DNA of 21,887 bases from JBBRMU01 sp038230655 (GCA_038230655.1 JBBRMU010000020.1:1-21887); one strand, 5' to 3'. Positions 9,222-17,285 are shown, numbered from the stretch's first letter. Notes: generated by a model not told the origin, from the sequence alone. Numbers and translations: made by a program.

Positions 9222-9891
9222 CTTCGTCCGTAATAACAATATCCGTAAATCACATAATCGCGAGCTTAATTTATACTTCTATAATAATAGGGATCTTAGT
9301 ACCGGACAGGCTTTCCTTGTGCCTAATATTGTGGAGTTTATGCATGATGTAACTGAAAATGGGAATATTGGAGCGATTAAAAAAAAGATTATGCAGTTAA
9401 CTCCTCTAGACATAATAAGGCTGATGTGGTGGAATAAATTTAACGTACGCAATATTCTTAGAAAGGATTTTTCAAGCGGAATCATGATCTTGATTGAAAT
9501 AGAAGTCCTAAAAATTCTTAAGAGTAAGCCACTATATATTGTTTTATCCGACTATATTACTGATCTGGCGCTTGCTCTTGATAACAAGGATATTTATTAT
9601 AACTTCAGCTGGCTCATGAAAAGGCTTGGAAAGGAGAATATTTTTTTCACCAACAACCTGCCCCTGTTTATTGATAAATGTATTGAGTGGAAGGTAGAGT
9701 TTGAGTTGGTATTTTTTCCCATGAATAAATCAGGCTATGAAATGAATCCTGACAAGAGTACTGTGGAAGAATATGTTAGAAGAATCCCTAGTGATAAAGT
9801 TATTGCAGTAGTAACGTCCGAAGAAGCAAGCCAACGAACGTATTTAAATAAATTCGGGATTAAACGAATTCTTGAAAACTGGTTTATTTAG
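9196..9891 (+). CDS. uncharacterised protein, possibly TIM-barrel-like
   Basis: About 231 residues from the ATG at 9196, which overlaps the end of the preceding gene by 26 bases. An in-frame ATG at 9127 would add 23 residues lying wholly inside that gene and is less likely. No signal peptide and no clear membrane helix, so probably cytoplasmic. The alternation of hydrophobic strands (PLYIVLSDYITDLALAL, ENIFFTNN, FELVFFPMN, KVIAVVTSEE) with helices suggests an alpha/beta fold, perhaps a TIM barrel; this is a weak impression. Visible residues that could matter include LSDY, the NKSGYEMNP segment and TSEE. Its position in the sugar operon suggests a role in sugar or precursor metabolism, but no function is assigned. 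Its stop overlaps by 8 bases the 3' end of the convergent gene. Confidence 0.7.
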   Translation: MKSHLEKINFVRNNNIRKSHNRELNLYFYNNRDLSTGQAFLVPNIVEFMHDVTENGNIGAIKKKIMQLTPLDIIRLMWWNKFNVRNILRKDFSSGIMILIEIEVLKILKSKPLYIVLSDYITDLALALDNKDIYYNFSWLMKRLGKENIFFTNNLPLFIDKCIEWKVEFELVFFPMNKSGYEMNPDKSTVEEYVRRIPSDKVIAVVTSEEASQRTYLNKFGIKRILENWFI

Positions 9892-11359
9892 CTGGTTTCT
9901 TCTGATAAATTGATATGAACTTTCCATTCCTTTCAAAGTTTCTGTAAGGCTTAAACTTGTAGAGCTCAATATTATAAAGACATGTTGGTGAGATAGGTGA
10001 AAACGGATGGAAAACAATAATATCTGGTATTTCTTTTGGCTTAAGTCTCGCGCAAGACTTTGAGATCAGGGGTTTTTTGACGTACCCTTGATACGGCTGA
10101 GTAAACATATATGTCGCTGGAAAAGCTGTGGCGATTTTTGCCTTTGGAAAGTTCTTCTCCAGATATTTTGATGTTGCCTGACCTAGAGCGATGACATCGA
10201 GATATTCAAGGTTGTCTTCTAAGGGTTGGTAAAAGAATGTTGTAATTTTTCTGTGAAGATTCCACTGTGAGTAAAATAATGAACCAATTGCGATCATAGT
10301 TACAGAAAGTATAACTAACTGATCTCTCTTGCCTATCCTTTGAATATACGTTGTGAGAAGATAAAAAAATAAGAGGTAAAAAAAAGGCAGACCGACAATA
10401 ATATATCGGTGAAGGAACTCAGTTATTCCGAAAAAGAAAACGGTCGCTAAAATTACGAGAAAAAGTAGGACAACTTCACCTTTTAAAAGATCTTTGTGAT
10501 ATCTCTCTCGAATGGTTGTTTCTTCAATAAGTATAAGTAAAACGGCAGTAATTACTACCCGTCCTTGTTCTAAGAAGAAAAAATTAAATACTGTGATGAT
10601 TTGTTCAGGTGCAACAAATTTTTGTAACGACAGCGAACTATCCGGTGGAGTAAAGAACCATCCTGTTGTGAGTTTGTGGTAAATGAACCAAACTGAGACG
10701 ATTGCGGCTGGCAAAACCAAGAAAGCTGTGTGGAAGAGAAGTGACTTTAGGGGGAATTTTTTACTTTGATAGATAGCTAGGGAAGCCTCTTTTGCCCACA
10801 AAAAAAGGATGATTGTGAGTGGTATGAATACAAATACCTCTTTGATAAAAAGCATAAGTGTGGCTGAAATAAGATACGGTAGTTGTTTCTTTTTCATAAA
10901 GTAATAAATGCTTGCAAGAGCAAATGCTGCACCTGGAATCTCGAGATAGATTATGCCGATTTGTGCAAGGAACACAGGTGTAAACAAAAGTAAAATTGAG
11001 GTTAAAACACCGATAATTTTTCCTTGTACATTATTTGTTGTCAGGTGTTGAGCAAGTAGATACGTATAAAGAATGAGTAAAAAAGCAAAAAATAAGTTAA
11101 CTATATGAGAGACAATCAATTTTTGACCAAAGAGCTTCCAGCATACTGCAATAATATAACTGAGAAAAGGAGGATGAGCATACGTATCTAATAGGCCTGG
11201 ACCAAATGTAAGGTTATGACTAAGAAATAGCTGCGCATTCTGCATAACAAGTCCTGCCGAGTCCCACCAATAAGGAAGTTCCTTTGTCGGCCACCAGAAT
11301 GCAAGAAGTATTATAAATAATAAGGGGAGAAGGTAGCGATCTAATTTCTTCAAATTCAT
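9884..11359 (-). CDS. GT-C family glycosyltransferase, protein mannosyltransferase/ArnT-like
   Basis: 491-residue integral membrane protein with about ten or more hydrophobic helices. The N-terminal pattern is that of the PMT/ArnT-like GT-C group: after the first helix comes ELPYWWDSAGL, where Asp33 is in the position of the catalytic Asp of the first extracytoplasmic loop, followed by AHPPFLSYIIAVCWKLFGQ (61-79), the family's HPP motif. A soluble C-terminal part (about residues 385-491) follows the last helix. Expected role: transfer of a sugar from a polyprenyl-phosphate donor to a protein, lipid or glycan outside the membrane. Donor and acceptor are unknown. No Shine-Dalgarno sequence precedes the ATG; a TAGAAT box ends 6 bases upstream. 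Confidence 0.82.
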   Translation of the reverse strand: MNLKKLDRYLLPLLFIILLAFWWPTKELPYWWDSAGLVMQNAQLFLSHNLTFGPGLLDTYAHPPFLSYIIAVCWKLFGQKLIVSHIVNLFFAFLLILYTYLLAQHLTTNNVQGKIIGVLTSILLLFTPVFLAQIGIIYLEIPGAAFALASIYYFMKKKQLPYLISATLMLFIKEVFVFIPLTIILFLWAKEASLAIYQSKKFPLKSLLFHTAFLVLPAAIVSVWFIYHKLTTGWFFTPPDSSLSLQKFVAPEQIITVFNFFFLEQGRVVITAVLLILIEETTIRERYHKDLLKGEVVLLFLVILATVFFFGITEFLHRYIIVGLPFFYLLFFYLLTTYIQRIGKRDQLVILSVTMIAIGSLFYSQWNLHRKITTFFYQPLEDNLEYLDVIALGQATSKYLEKNFPKAKIATAFPATYMFTQPYQGYVKKPLISKSCARLKPKEIPDIIVFHPFSPISPTCLYNIELYKFKPYRNFERNGKFISIYQKKPAK

Positions 11360-11365
11360 TTTAAT

Positions 11366-11371
11366 ATTCTA
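11366..11371 (-). promoter_or_regulatory. -10 element of GT-C gene
   Basis: On the minus strand TAGAAT ends 6 bases before the ATG at 11359, so transcription would be expected to begin at the start codon. No convincing -35 at 16-18 bases. Confidence 0.4.
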
Positions 11372-11411
11372 CAATATATCGAATTGTAAATGTAGCTGTT
11401 TAAATGAGTAG

Positions 11412-12296
11412 TTATATGAGTTTTTTTGTACTTGGAGTTACTTCCCAGACAGTATGGTTTTTAAGTTTAAATGTATAGTCCATAAACCCAAGAAACCGAC
11501 TATAACTTTCTAACACGATGACTAGGGGAGTCCATAAAAAAAATCTCCAGGATGGTTCTATATTTTTAAGAATTAAAATAAATATATTCAAGCCACTGAA
11601 CGTAGATACTTCATAGCTATACTCGTGTTTAGTTGCTAGATGACCAAAGTAAATATGACGTCTGCGCGCAATGAACTCGCCTAAACTTTCAGGACCTTTA
11701 TTATATATTATTGCTTGAGGAGCATACGCTGCCCGAAAGTCCTGGCCACGGATTAGTGGTTCAATATTAGCTTCATCAACAGCTGAGAGTACTGGGATTT
11801 TCTTGAATATTTTTCTGAATGCGATCATCTCTCCCATTTTTGGATTGGTCTTTGATATTTCATGATGTAACTTCCATAAAAGATGAGCAGCGAAGCCAAA
11901 AAATGTATGGGGGTCATTTAAAGGAATAGGATGAGATCCTACAATACCGATCTCGGGATTTTTTAAAGGTTTCAATAGGCTGTCTAAGGCATTTTCCTTC
12001 AATAATATATCTGCACTCATCAAGACAATGAGTTTAGAAGTTGATTTGCTAATGAATAAATTAACGGCCGCCGCTTTTCCTTGTCGTTTTTTTTGAATTA
12101 TTGGAAGTATTCGTTTATCAAGCTTAGAGTGGCTGGCAATAATAAGATCGGTTTTATCTGTAGAACCGCTAGATATGACAATAACCTCTTTGATGGAGAA
12201 TGACTGGAGTCTTTGCTTTTGAAGTGAACTCAGTAGGTTTGCGATATTTTTTTCTTCATTAAACGCCATGATGCCAATAGAGATAGAAGGAGTCAT
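11412..12296 (-). CDS. family 2 (GT-A) glycosyltransferase
   Basis: 294 residues. The N-terminus is a typical GT2 nucleotide-sugar-binding fold: SISIGIMAFNEEKNI, then VIVISSGSTDKT (38-49), then KRQGKAAAVN. The DxD metal site is divergent, reading LMSADI (residues 92-97) with Ser in the place of the usual first Asp. DEAN follows further on, in the area of the usual catalytic ED pair, and the acceptor region has RRRHIYFG. A hydrophobic stretch near residues 250-268 may anchor the protein to the membrane. It probably transfers a sugar in surface-glycan assembly on the cytoplasmic face. It sits between the GT-C gene (52-base gap) and the methyltransferase gene (77-base gap), on the same strand. 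Confidence 0.85.
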   Translation of the reverse strand: MTPSISIGIMAFNEEKNIANLLSSLQKQRLQSFSIKEVIVISSGSTDKTDLIIASHSKLDKRILPIIQKKRQGKAAAVNLFISKSTSKLIVLMSADILLKENALDSLLKPLKNPEIGIVGSHPIPLNDPHTFFGFAAHLLWKLHHEISKTNPKMGEMIAFRKIFKKIPVLSAVDEANIEPLIRGQDFRAAYAPQAIIYNKGPESLGEFIARRRHIYFGHLATKHEYSYEVSTFSGLNIFILILKNIEPSWRFFLWTPLVIVLESYSRFLGFMDYTFKLKNHTVWEVTPSTKKLI

Positions 12297-12303
12297 GGAG
12301 GTA

Positions 12304-12309
12304 ATTATA
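12304..12309 (-). promoter_or_regulatory. perfect extended -10 element of GT2 gene
   Basis: On the minus strand TGaTATAAT matches the extended -10 consensus exactly and ends 7 bases before the ATG at 12296. No Shine-Dalgarno sequence. This supports an own promoter for the GT2 gene and a leaderless or near-leaderless mRNA. Confidence 0.55.
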
Positions 12310-12373
12310 TCAAAGCAAAAACTTTAAGTTTACTTTTGAAATTTATAGATGGCTACCCATCCCCATAACTTGG

Positions 12374-12964
12374 TTAAAAAAAAGGATGAGTCAGTCTCTG
12401 TCGAATAATCGGAATATAAAAACTGCTAAAAGTAAGAGCAAGTTGTTTCAAACCTGCACGTGCTGAAAGTCTATTGATGACATAACTAGGAAGGACGGTA
12501 ATATGACTGTTTAGGTAGTCAGCATCTGTATGAAAAGCGAGAATTCCCGTTAGAAAAAAGTATAAACGGCTAACAACTCCCTCTACGCTCGGCGTGGAAA
12601 GGAGTAGAAACCCTTTAGGTTTAAGAATACGAAAAACCTCTCGGAAAAAATGGGATGGATTTTCCAGATGCTCAATAGTCTCGCTTGAAATAACAACATC
12701 AAAGAAGTTTTTCTCATAAGGCCAGTTTTTGTTTGCATCCATTTTTTTGAAATGAAACTCTTTTTTATTAAGTCTAAAATTCTTTTCGTTACTGTCTGCT
12801 GCATACAAATTTTTGTAGCCTTTTTCTGAGAGTAACTCAAGAAAATAACCTTCACCTGTTGCAATGTCCAAAAATGTTGCTTTCTTATTGAGTTTTGGAA
12901 GGAGTGAAAATATCCGATCACTAATATAAGGTTCAGCCATTGTATGGGCTTTGTACTGTTTCAT
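12374..12964 (-). CDS. class I SAM-dependent methyltransferase
   Basis: 196 residues with a Methyltransf_11/25-type Rossmann fold. Motif I is FLDIATGEGYF (31-41), the acidic SAM-ribose contact is near Asp58 in AADSNE, post-motif segments are DVVISSETIEHL (89-100), and RILKPKGFLLLSTP follows. The cytoplasmic enzyme would methylate an unknown acceptor. The neighbouring glycosyltransferases suggest a sugar, lipid or glycan intermediate. The C-terminus runs into a short A-tract (coding for Pro-Phe-Phe) just before the stop. Upstream on the minus strand TACAAT ends 7 bases before the ATG. A short AGGT four bases before the ATG is at best a weak ribosome binding site. Confidence 0.87.
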   Translation of the reverse strand: MKQYKAHTMAEPYISDRIFSLLPKLNKKATFLDIATGEGYFLELLSEKGYKNLYAADSNEKNFRLNKKEFHFKKMDANKNWPYEKNFFDVVISSETIEHLENPSHFFREVFRILKPKGFLLLSTPSVEGVVSRLYFFLTGILAFHTDADYLNSHITVLPSYVINRLSARAGLKQLALTFSSFYIPIIRQRLTHPFF

Positions 12965-12971
12965 TTTACCT

Positions 12972-12977
12972 ATTGTA
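12972..12977 (-). promoter_or_regulatory. -10-like element of methyltransferase gene
   Basis: On the minus strand TACAAT ends 7 bases before the ATG at 12964, the same spacing as at neighbouring genes. No clear -35. Weak on its own. Confidence 0.35.
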
Positions 12978-13023
12978 TACGACTTTTTGCCAATTTTGCA
13001 GGTATCGCCAAACTTAAATCAGA

Positions 13024-14229
13024 TTAAGACTGTAATATGCCGTCGCGATTTTGATGCGCTCGGTATATCGCTTTATTCGCTTTTGTCAATAAATCAAGAT
13101 ATGTATCACTAATTTTGTCCCAACTGAATTCTTGGAAATCGAACTTAGTCATTATCTTCTCTTTTTCAGCAATTTTTTTTGTTATATTCTCGTCATTCAG
13201 ATGAATGACTTTTTTATAGTTTTCATGCACCTCAGGAAGGCTGCCCATGTTTGCGGTAATAATGATTTTATTAAATATCATAGCTTCAAGTACAACGAGG
13301 CCAAATCCTTCCCACAGTGATGGTATTGCAACAATATCAGACTGTTCTATATACTGTTTTTTTTCATTCTCAGGTAAGTAGCCGAGGAACTCAATATAAT
13401 CTTCTAGTTTAAGTTTAGAGATGAGTGAATTGAGAAGGGCCTTATAAGACAGATCTCCTACATGTCCCATGATTAGATACTTAAAACGGAGGCCTTTTTT
13501 TATTAGTCCGGGTAGTGCCAAGATCATCTCGCGAATACCCTTCATCTCTGAAATTCTACCGAGGGAGAGTATGACTTTACTCCCAGAAAGAATTCTATAT
13601 TTTTTACGTATATCTAGAGTATGTTTGGTAATTTGAGGATAATCAGAATCGATACCATTATAAATTGTCACCGATTTTTCTAGATATCCATTAGTAGGCT
13701 CATTTTTCGTAAAGTCACTCACGAACGTGATTTTGTAGGCTTTACTGAGAACAGGATTAAGTAATAATTTTCCATATATGCTCCACACAAACTTTATAAT
13801 CTTATTACTCTTAAAAATTTTCCCCGGATTCCCATGGTTAGTCATTATATAGGGAATATTTTGTTTAATGAGGTTTCTTCCAACAATATCAACGAACGGG
13901 AAGCCACAACCATGAAGGTGAGCAACATCAGGTTTGATCTCCCGAATAATTGCAGAAATTTTAAAATAAGAATATATATTACATGGAAAACGCGTTTTCA
14001 GTAACGGCAAAGATTTTGGAGTGGGAATTAAGGGAATCTGGTAAAAGGTAACTCCTTCTTTTTTGTATTTTTTAATTTTTTCAAACAATGAGGCTGTTGG
14101 GTGGTAGCCATACATCACGACTACTTCATGACCTTTCGCCAAAAAATACTTGACTAGTTGTTTATATACTGCACTTCCACCACCAATACCATACGGATGA
14201 TATTCTGGAGATACAAAAAGGATTTTCAT
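13024..14229 (-). CDS. family 4 (GT-B) glycosyltransferase
   Basis: 401 residues with the two-domain GT-B layout of GT4 retaining enzymes. The N-terminal acceptor domain has a Gly-rich loop near residues 14-19 (GIGGGS) and HLHGCGF (104-110). The donor domain begins about residue 190 (IYNGID) and contains LSLGRISEMKGI (221-232) with the sugar-phosphate-binding Arg and Lys. The signature EX7E is PSLWEGFGLVVLEAM, with Glu307 and Glu315. It probably adds a sugar to a lipid-linked glycan on the cytoplasmic side. It is divergent from the secreted-protein gene at 14282 with only 52 bases between start codons. It is the most upstream of four same-strand glycan genes, which may or may not be co-transcribed. 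Confidence 0.92.
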   Translation of the reverse strand: MKILFVSPEYHPYGIGGGSAVYKQLVKYFLAKGHEVVVMYGYHPTASLFEKIKKYKKEGVTFYQIPLIPTPKSLPLLKTRFPCNIYSYFKISAIIREIKPDVAHLHGCGFPFVDIVGRNLIKQNIPYIMTNHGNPGKIFKSNKIIKFVWSIYGKLLLNPVLSKAYKITFVSDFTKNEPTNGYLEKSVTIYNGIDSDYPQITKHTLDIRKKYRILSGSKVILSLGRISEMKGIREMILALPGLIKKGLRFKYLIMGHVGDLSYKALLNSLISKLKLEDYIEFLGYLPENEKKQYIEQSDIVAIPSLWEGFGLVVLEAMIFNKIIITANMGSLPEVHENYKKVIHLNDENITKKIAEKEKIMTKFDFQEFSWDKISDTYLDLLTKANKAIYRAHQNRDGILQS

Positions 14230-14235
14230 ACAGAT

Positions 14236-14241
14236 ATTTTA
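14236..14241 (-). promoter_or_regulatory. -10 element of GT4 gene
   Basis: On the minus strand TAAAAT ends 6 bases before the ATG at 14229. A TTATAA with a 16-base spacer is a possible -35. It lies back to back with the promoter of the 14282 gene, overlapping its upstream part. Confidence 0.4.
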
Positions 14242-14245
14242 CTAC

Positions 14246-14275
14246 TTGACAACGATATTATAATTCGACTATATT
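14246..14275 (+). promoter_or_regulatory. sigma70-type promoter with start codon at predicted +1
   Basis: Consensus -35 TTGACA at 14246-14251, an 18-base spacer, and -10 TATATT at 14270-14275. Six bases then separate the -10 from the ATG at 14282, which puts the A of ATG at the expected +1. An alternative TATAAT at 14259-14264 is only 7 bases from the TTGACA and would leave a leader of about 11 bases without a Shine-Dalgarno sequence. Both readings give an almost leaderless mRNA. Confidence 0.65.
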
Positions 14276-14281
14276 AATTGT

Positions 14282-15394
14282 ATGCAATCTCTAAGGCTTC
14301 GCAGGATAACTATCCTAGTCATATTCTCATTAATATCGAATATTTTCGTGCTTTCTATATTTACTCAACAAACAAGTGCAGCAGTCAACCTGACTCAGGC
14401 AAGCATGATTCTTTATAGAATGGGCGTTAGTAGAACTACCTCGGTTACTGACCCAATTCTCATAATTTTCAAACCAGTCACTGTTACTGGAGCTGGAAGT
14501 CAGGTTAAAATAAGTTTCGCTGCTGGTTTTTCCCCTTTAGCCGCGACCTTAGTTGGTACAACGGCTGCAGTTGCAGGAACAATAGCTTTGCCTATGACAG
14601 TGCAAAACCAGGTAGTGCAGGCGGCTCCTCTAGTAAATAGTAACTCCTGGACGGTTAGTACTACTGATGTGAATTTTTCTACAGGGGCTCTTGTTGCCGG
14701 TTCACTGTATGGTTTCTTTATTACCTCAGGTGTAACTAATCCAACTACTACTGCTTCTAATCCCTATGTAAGCACAATTACGACAGTACTGAGTAGTGCA
14801 TCGCTCACTGCATTAGATAGTTCAAGAGTCGCCGTTGCAACAACTACGTCGAGTGGAGATCAAGTTACAGTTACTGCATCTGTTCCTCCAACTTTCTCAT
14901 TTTCACTCGGAAGCAACGCAATTGCACTTGGAGATTTGAGCACTTCAGCTACAGTAAACGGAAATGTTGTTGCAACTCTTAGTACAAATGCAAATAACGG
15001 GTATGTTACATGGGTCAGAGGAAACGGTGGCGGTGCTGCTCTAAATTCTGCCTTAGCATCAGCCACAGTAAACTCTTCGATAGTGTCACTCGGTACTCCA
15101 GGTGGTGGCGTATGTACTGCCTATTCATCAGGTAATGACTATTATCAACTAACTGCAACCTATACTCACCCTGCCGGTAATGGAACAATTACTAAAAATG
15201 CAAACTATGACTGTGGAGTTGGATTTAATTCTGGCGGTACTATCGGTAAGTACTATCAGGAAGTTGTACGATCAAGTGGTACAGCTTCTGGAGACACAGT
15301 TACACTGTATGCACTTGCAGCCATGGCCGCTCTTGATAAAGCTGCAACGGACTATACTGATACCTGGACAGTGGTCGGCGCTGGGAACTTCTAA
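14282..15394 (+). CDS. secreted two-domain beta-rich surface protein, WxL-like C-terminal domain
   Basis: 370 residues. Sec signal peptide about 1-33, then no further membrane helix. The N-terminal domain (34-203) is Ser/Thr/Ala-rich and shares with the protein at 2308-4956 the pattern WTVST, LYxF, ITT, D-S, VTVTAxVP. The C-terminal domain (204-370) contains LGDL, TNANNGYVTWVRG (235-247), a Cys pair (278 and 311, possible disulfide) and a terminal DYTDTWTVVGAGNF. The same scheme ends the protein at 18916. Its general plan (a GW/GY-type strand in the middle, Y-x-x-T-W-T-V near the end) recalls the WxL cell-wall-binding domain. Homology is not proven by inspection. The next gene encodes a DUF916-like membrane protein, as in WxL loci. 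Probable role: a wall- or membrane-associated surface component. Confidence 0.8.
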   Translation: MQSLRLRRITILVIFSLISNIFVLSIFTQQTSAAVNLTQASMILYRMGVSRTTSVTDPILIIFKPVTVTGAGSQVKISFAAGFSPLAATLVGTTAAVAGTIALPMTVQNQVVQAAPLVNSNSWTVSTTDVNFSTGALVAGSLYGFFITSGVTNPTTTASNPYVSTITTVLSSASLTALDSSRVAVATTTSSGDQVTVTASVPPTFSFSLGSNAIALGDLSTSATVNGNVVATLSTNANNGYVTWVRGNGGGAALNSALASATVNSSIVSLGTPGGGVCTAYSSGNDYYQLTATYTHPAGNGTITKNANYDCGVGFNSGGTIGKYYQEVVRSSGTASGDTVTLYALAAMAALDKAATDYTDTWTVVGAGNF

Positions 15395-15396
15395 AC

Positions 15397-15425
15397 TTGA
15401 CATCAGAGATACTTTTTGATTAAAT
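15397..15425 (+). promoter_or_regulatory. promoter of first DUF916-like gene
   Basis: TTGACA at 15397-15402, a 17-base spacer, and a weaker -10 TTAAAT at 15420-15425, nine bases before the ATG at 15435. The -35 begins three bases after the stop of the previous gene. No Shine-Dalgarno sequence is present in the short leader. Confidence 0.5.
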
Positions 15426-15434
15426 AAAGTCATC

Positions 15435-16616
15435 ATGTTTACATTCAAAGCGGACCTATCGTCTTTTTTATTGGTCTCTGAGAAAATAAAGTCTTCCCTT
15501 GTTCTTGTTATTCTCTCAGTTTTTATAGCTGCTTTTTTGTACTCTCCTGTTTTAGCTCAGTCTCAGACGCCAACAAAGAAGGCTAGTGCTACGAATCAAT
15601 CAAAAGCAAAACCAACACCTTTAGTTCCGCCGGGACCACCTGAAGTACCCATAAATCTTACAGTTTCGCCTGTATTTATCGACCTGTTTGTAAATCCAGG
15701 AGAGTCAGTATCTTCACAGATAAAAGTAAGAAACAATAGTAGTGCAAAAGAGTACTTACATCTTACCCTTTTAAAGTTTACTCCTTCCGCTTCTGGTGCG
15801 CCAGTAATCGCAGACCTGACATCAACAGATGAGTTTGGAAAGTGGCTTAGTTTTGATGAGCCTGAGTTTACTTTAGATCCTAATCAGATAAGAACTCTAA
15901 AATTTACGATCTCTCCGCCCAAAGAAGCTGCGCTAGGTTACTACTATGCTATCAAAATTGAACGAATTGCGAACACCACTCCGGGAGCGAAGCAAACAAG
16001 TGTAGTTGGTGCTCCTGCCATTCCTGTGTTGCTTGATGTACGAACTGCAAATGCCAAGAGAGAGTTAAGGATAAGTGACTTTAGCACAGACAGTTTTTTT
16101 TATGAGTATCTTCCCGTAACTTTGAATGTGAAAATTAAAAATCTTGGTAATATTCACTCAATTCCGACCGGAGATATTTTCATCGACTCTTCATTCCTAG
16201 GTATTGGAGGAGGAAGGGAAGATCAAAAAAGCATCGCCTCTATAATATTTAATGATGGAAAAGGCAATATACTACCTCAGACTGAAAGAACGTATATCAC
16301 AAAGTGGGATGACGGATTAATGGTGAATGTCCCAAACCCTAAAGCAGGTAAAAAGGGGGAGAGTCCCTATAAGCTTAAATGGGACTTAACTAAGGCTAAT
16401 AAATTAAGAATAGGAAAATATACGGCTCATTTACTAATGGTTTATGATAATGGCCAGAGGGATATTCCATCGGAAGCAACTGTCTCTTTCTGGGTAATTC
16501 CTTGGAAGTTTGTCCTTGGAGCGCTTTTAATACTATTGCTCGCATTTTTAGGACTCAGAGATACATTCTTAAAGTTTATAAGGAAAGCGCGCGGTCTTTT
16601 CTCTTCAAATAAATAG
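15435..16616 (+). CDS. DUF916-like (WxL-interacting-protein-like) membrane-anchored protein
   Basis: 393 residues. Signal sequence to about residue 41 (SPVLAQS), a Pro/Lys/Thr linker (45-72), then a first beta domain 74-178 with the DUF916 pattern: VNPGESVSSQIKVRNNS, WLSF, a strand ending in TLDPNQIRTLKFTISPP, and LGYYYAIKIER. A second beta domain (208-352) carries the signature NLGNIHSIPTG (236-246) and ILPQTER. A C-terminal helix (357-374) and a basic tail anchor it with the bulk outside. In Firmicutes, DUF916/DUF3324 proteins bind WxL proteins and peptidoglycan. The immediately upstream secreted protein is the obvious candidate partner here. A paralogue lies at 17388. The stop touches the convergent methyltransferase stop with no gap. 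Confidence 0.8.
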   Translation: MFTFKADLSSFLLVSEKIKSSLVLVILSVFIAAFLYSPVLAQSQTPTKKASATNQSKAKPTPLVPPGPPEVPINLTVSPVFIDLFVNPGESVSSQIKVRNNSSAKEYLHLTLLKFTPSASGAPVIADLTSTDEFGKWLSFDEPEFTLDPNQIRTLKFTISPPKEAALGYYYAIKIERIANTTPGAKQTSVVGAPAIPVLLDVRTANAKRELRISDFSTDSFFYEYLPVTLNVKIKNLGNIHSIPTGDIFIDSSFLGIGGGREDQKSIASIIFNDGKGNILPQTERTYITKWDDGLMVNVPNPKAGKKGESPYKLKWDLTKANKLRIGKYTAHLLMVYDNGQRDIPSEATVSFWVIPWKFVLGALLILLLAFLGLRDTFLKFIRKARGLFSSNK

Positions 16617-17285
16617 TTAGCTTTTTTTTACTGCTTTGAGAAAGAAAGCACATTTAACTCTTTGGCTAGAGTTTATTGTTTCACCTTCAGAGATTTCGCA
16701 AGGCACCCATTTTTTATCTTCTTCTTTAAATACTCTAATCTCTTTGATTAAAAATCCAGTTAACATACGTTCGAGTCTTTTTGTGTTGTAGACTCTATAC
16801 CAATCTGAATCTCTGGGTAAACCGAATGGTGCGGTGAGAAGATATGAGCCATTCTTTTTTAAAACGCGTTTTATCTCTTTCACTGCTTTGACATCGCCTG
16901 TATTTGCGAGATTTCCACCATATATATCTAAACCGATATGTTCAATAGTTGAAAGTGAGATTGCTACATCAAAAAAATTATCTCTAAATAAAGTTTGATG
17001 AATACTTCTCTTATAAAAGTGAAGGTTGGGGTGAGTTCGACGGTAATTCTTAAGGTCAATTCCATGCACCTGGTGACCTAGACTGGCTAGCTGGATCGGA
17101 AGTAAACTATATCTACAACCAACATCTAAAATAACTGATTTCCTATTGGGTATATTCTTAAGAACTAATGGAGTTTCAATCAGCCTTTCACTTTTTGTCT
17201 CAGATGAAACTCTAAAAATCTCTTCAGTTAAAAAATTTTCCGGAATATGTATATGTAGAGTGCGTAACGCTTCAGTAATTTTCAT
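16617..17285 (-). CDS. class I SAM-dependent methyltransferase
   Basis: 222 residues. Motif I VILDVGCRYSLLPI (51-64), acidic second strand GIDL (75-78), FFDVAISLSTIEHIG (104-118) and KRVLKKNGSYLLTAPFG (139-155) show the Rossmann methyltransferase fold. It differs clearly from the methyltransferase at 12374. The Cys in motif I (DVGCRYS) is common in Methyltransf_11-type members. The substrate is unknown; the location between surface-protein genes suggests glycan or lipid modification. It is convergent with the DUF916-like gene (zero-base gap) and divergent from the second DUF916-like gene. Upstream on the minus strand TATTTT ends 5 bases before the ATG, a weak -10 candidate. Confidence 0.85.
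   Translation of the reverse strand: MKITEALRTLHIHIPENFLTEEIFRVSSETKSERLIETPLVLKNIPNRKSVILDVGCRYSLLPIQLASLGHQVHGIDLKNYRRTHPNLHFYKRSIHQTLFRDNFFDVAISLSTIEHIGLDIYGGNLANTGDVKAVKEIKRVLKKNGSYLLTAPFGLPRDSDWYRVYNTKRLERMLTGFLIKEIRVFKEEDKKWVPCEISEGETINSSQRVKCAFFLKAVKKS

Noticed and set aside
12374..12964. Methyltransferase gene as a truncated pseudogene because of the A tract at its 3' end
   Set aside because: All SAM-fold motifs are present and a length near 200 residues is normal for this group.
13132..13320. Short open frames antisense to real genes
   Set aside because: They lie wholly opposite well-supported coding regions, have no family features and no promoter or ribosome binding site of their own.
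16272..16289. LPQTE in the first DUF916-like protein as a sortase motif
   Set aside because: It lies mid-protein, lacks the Gly of LPxTG, and aligns with a conserved ILP strand of the paralogue. No sortase motif was found in any surface protein here.
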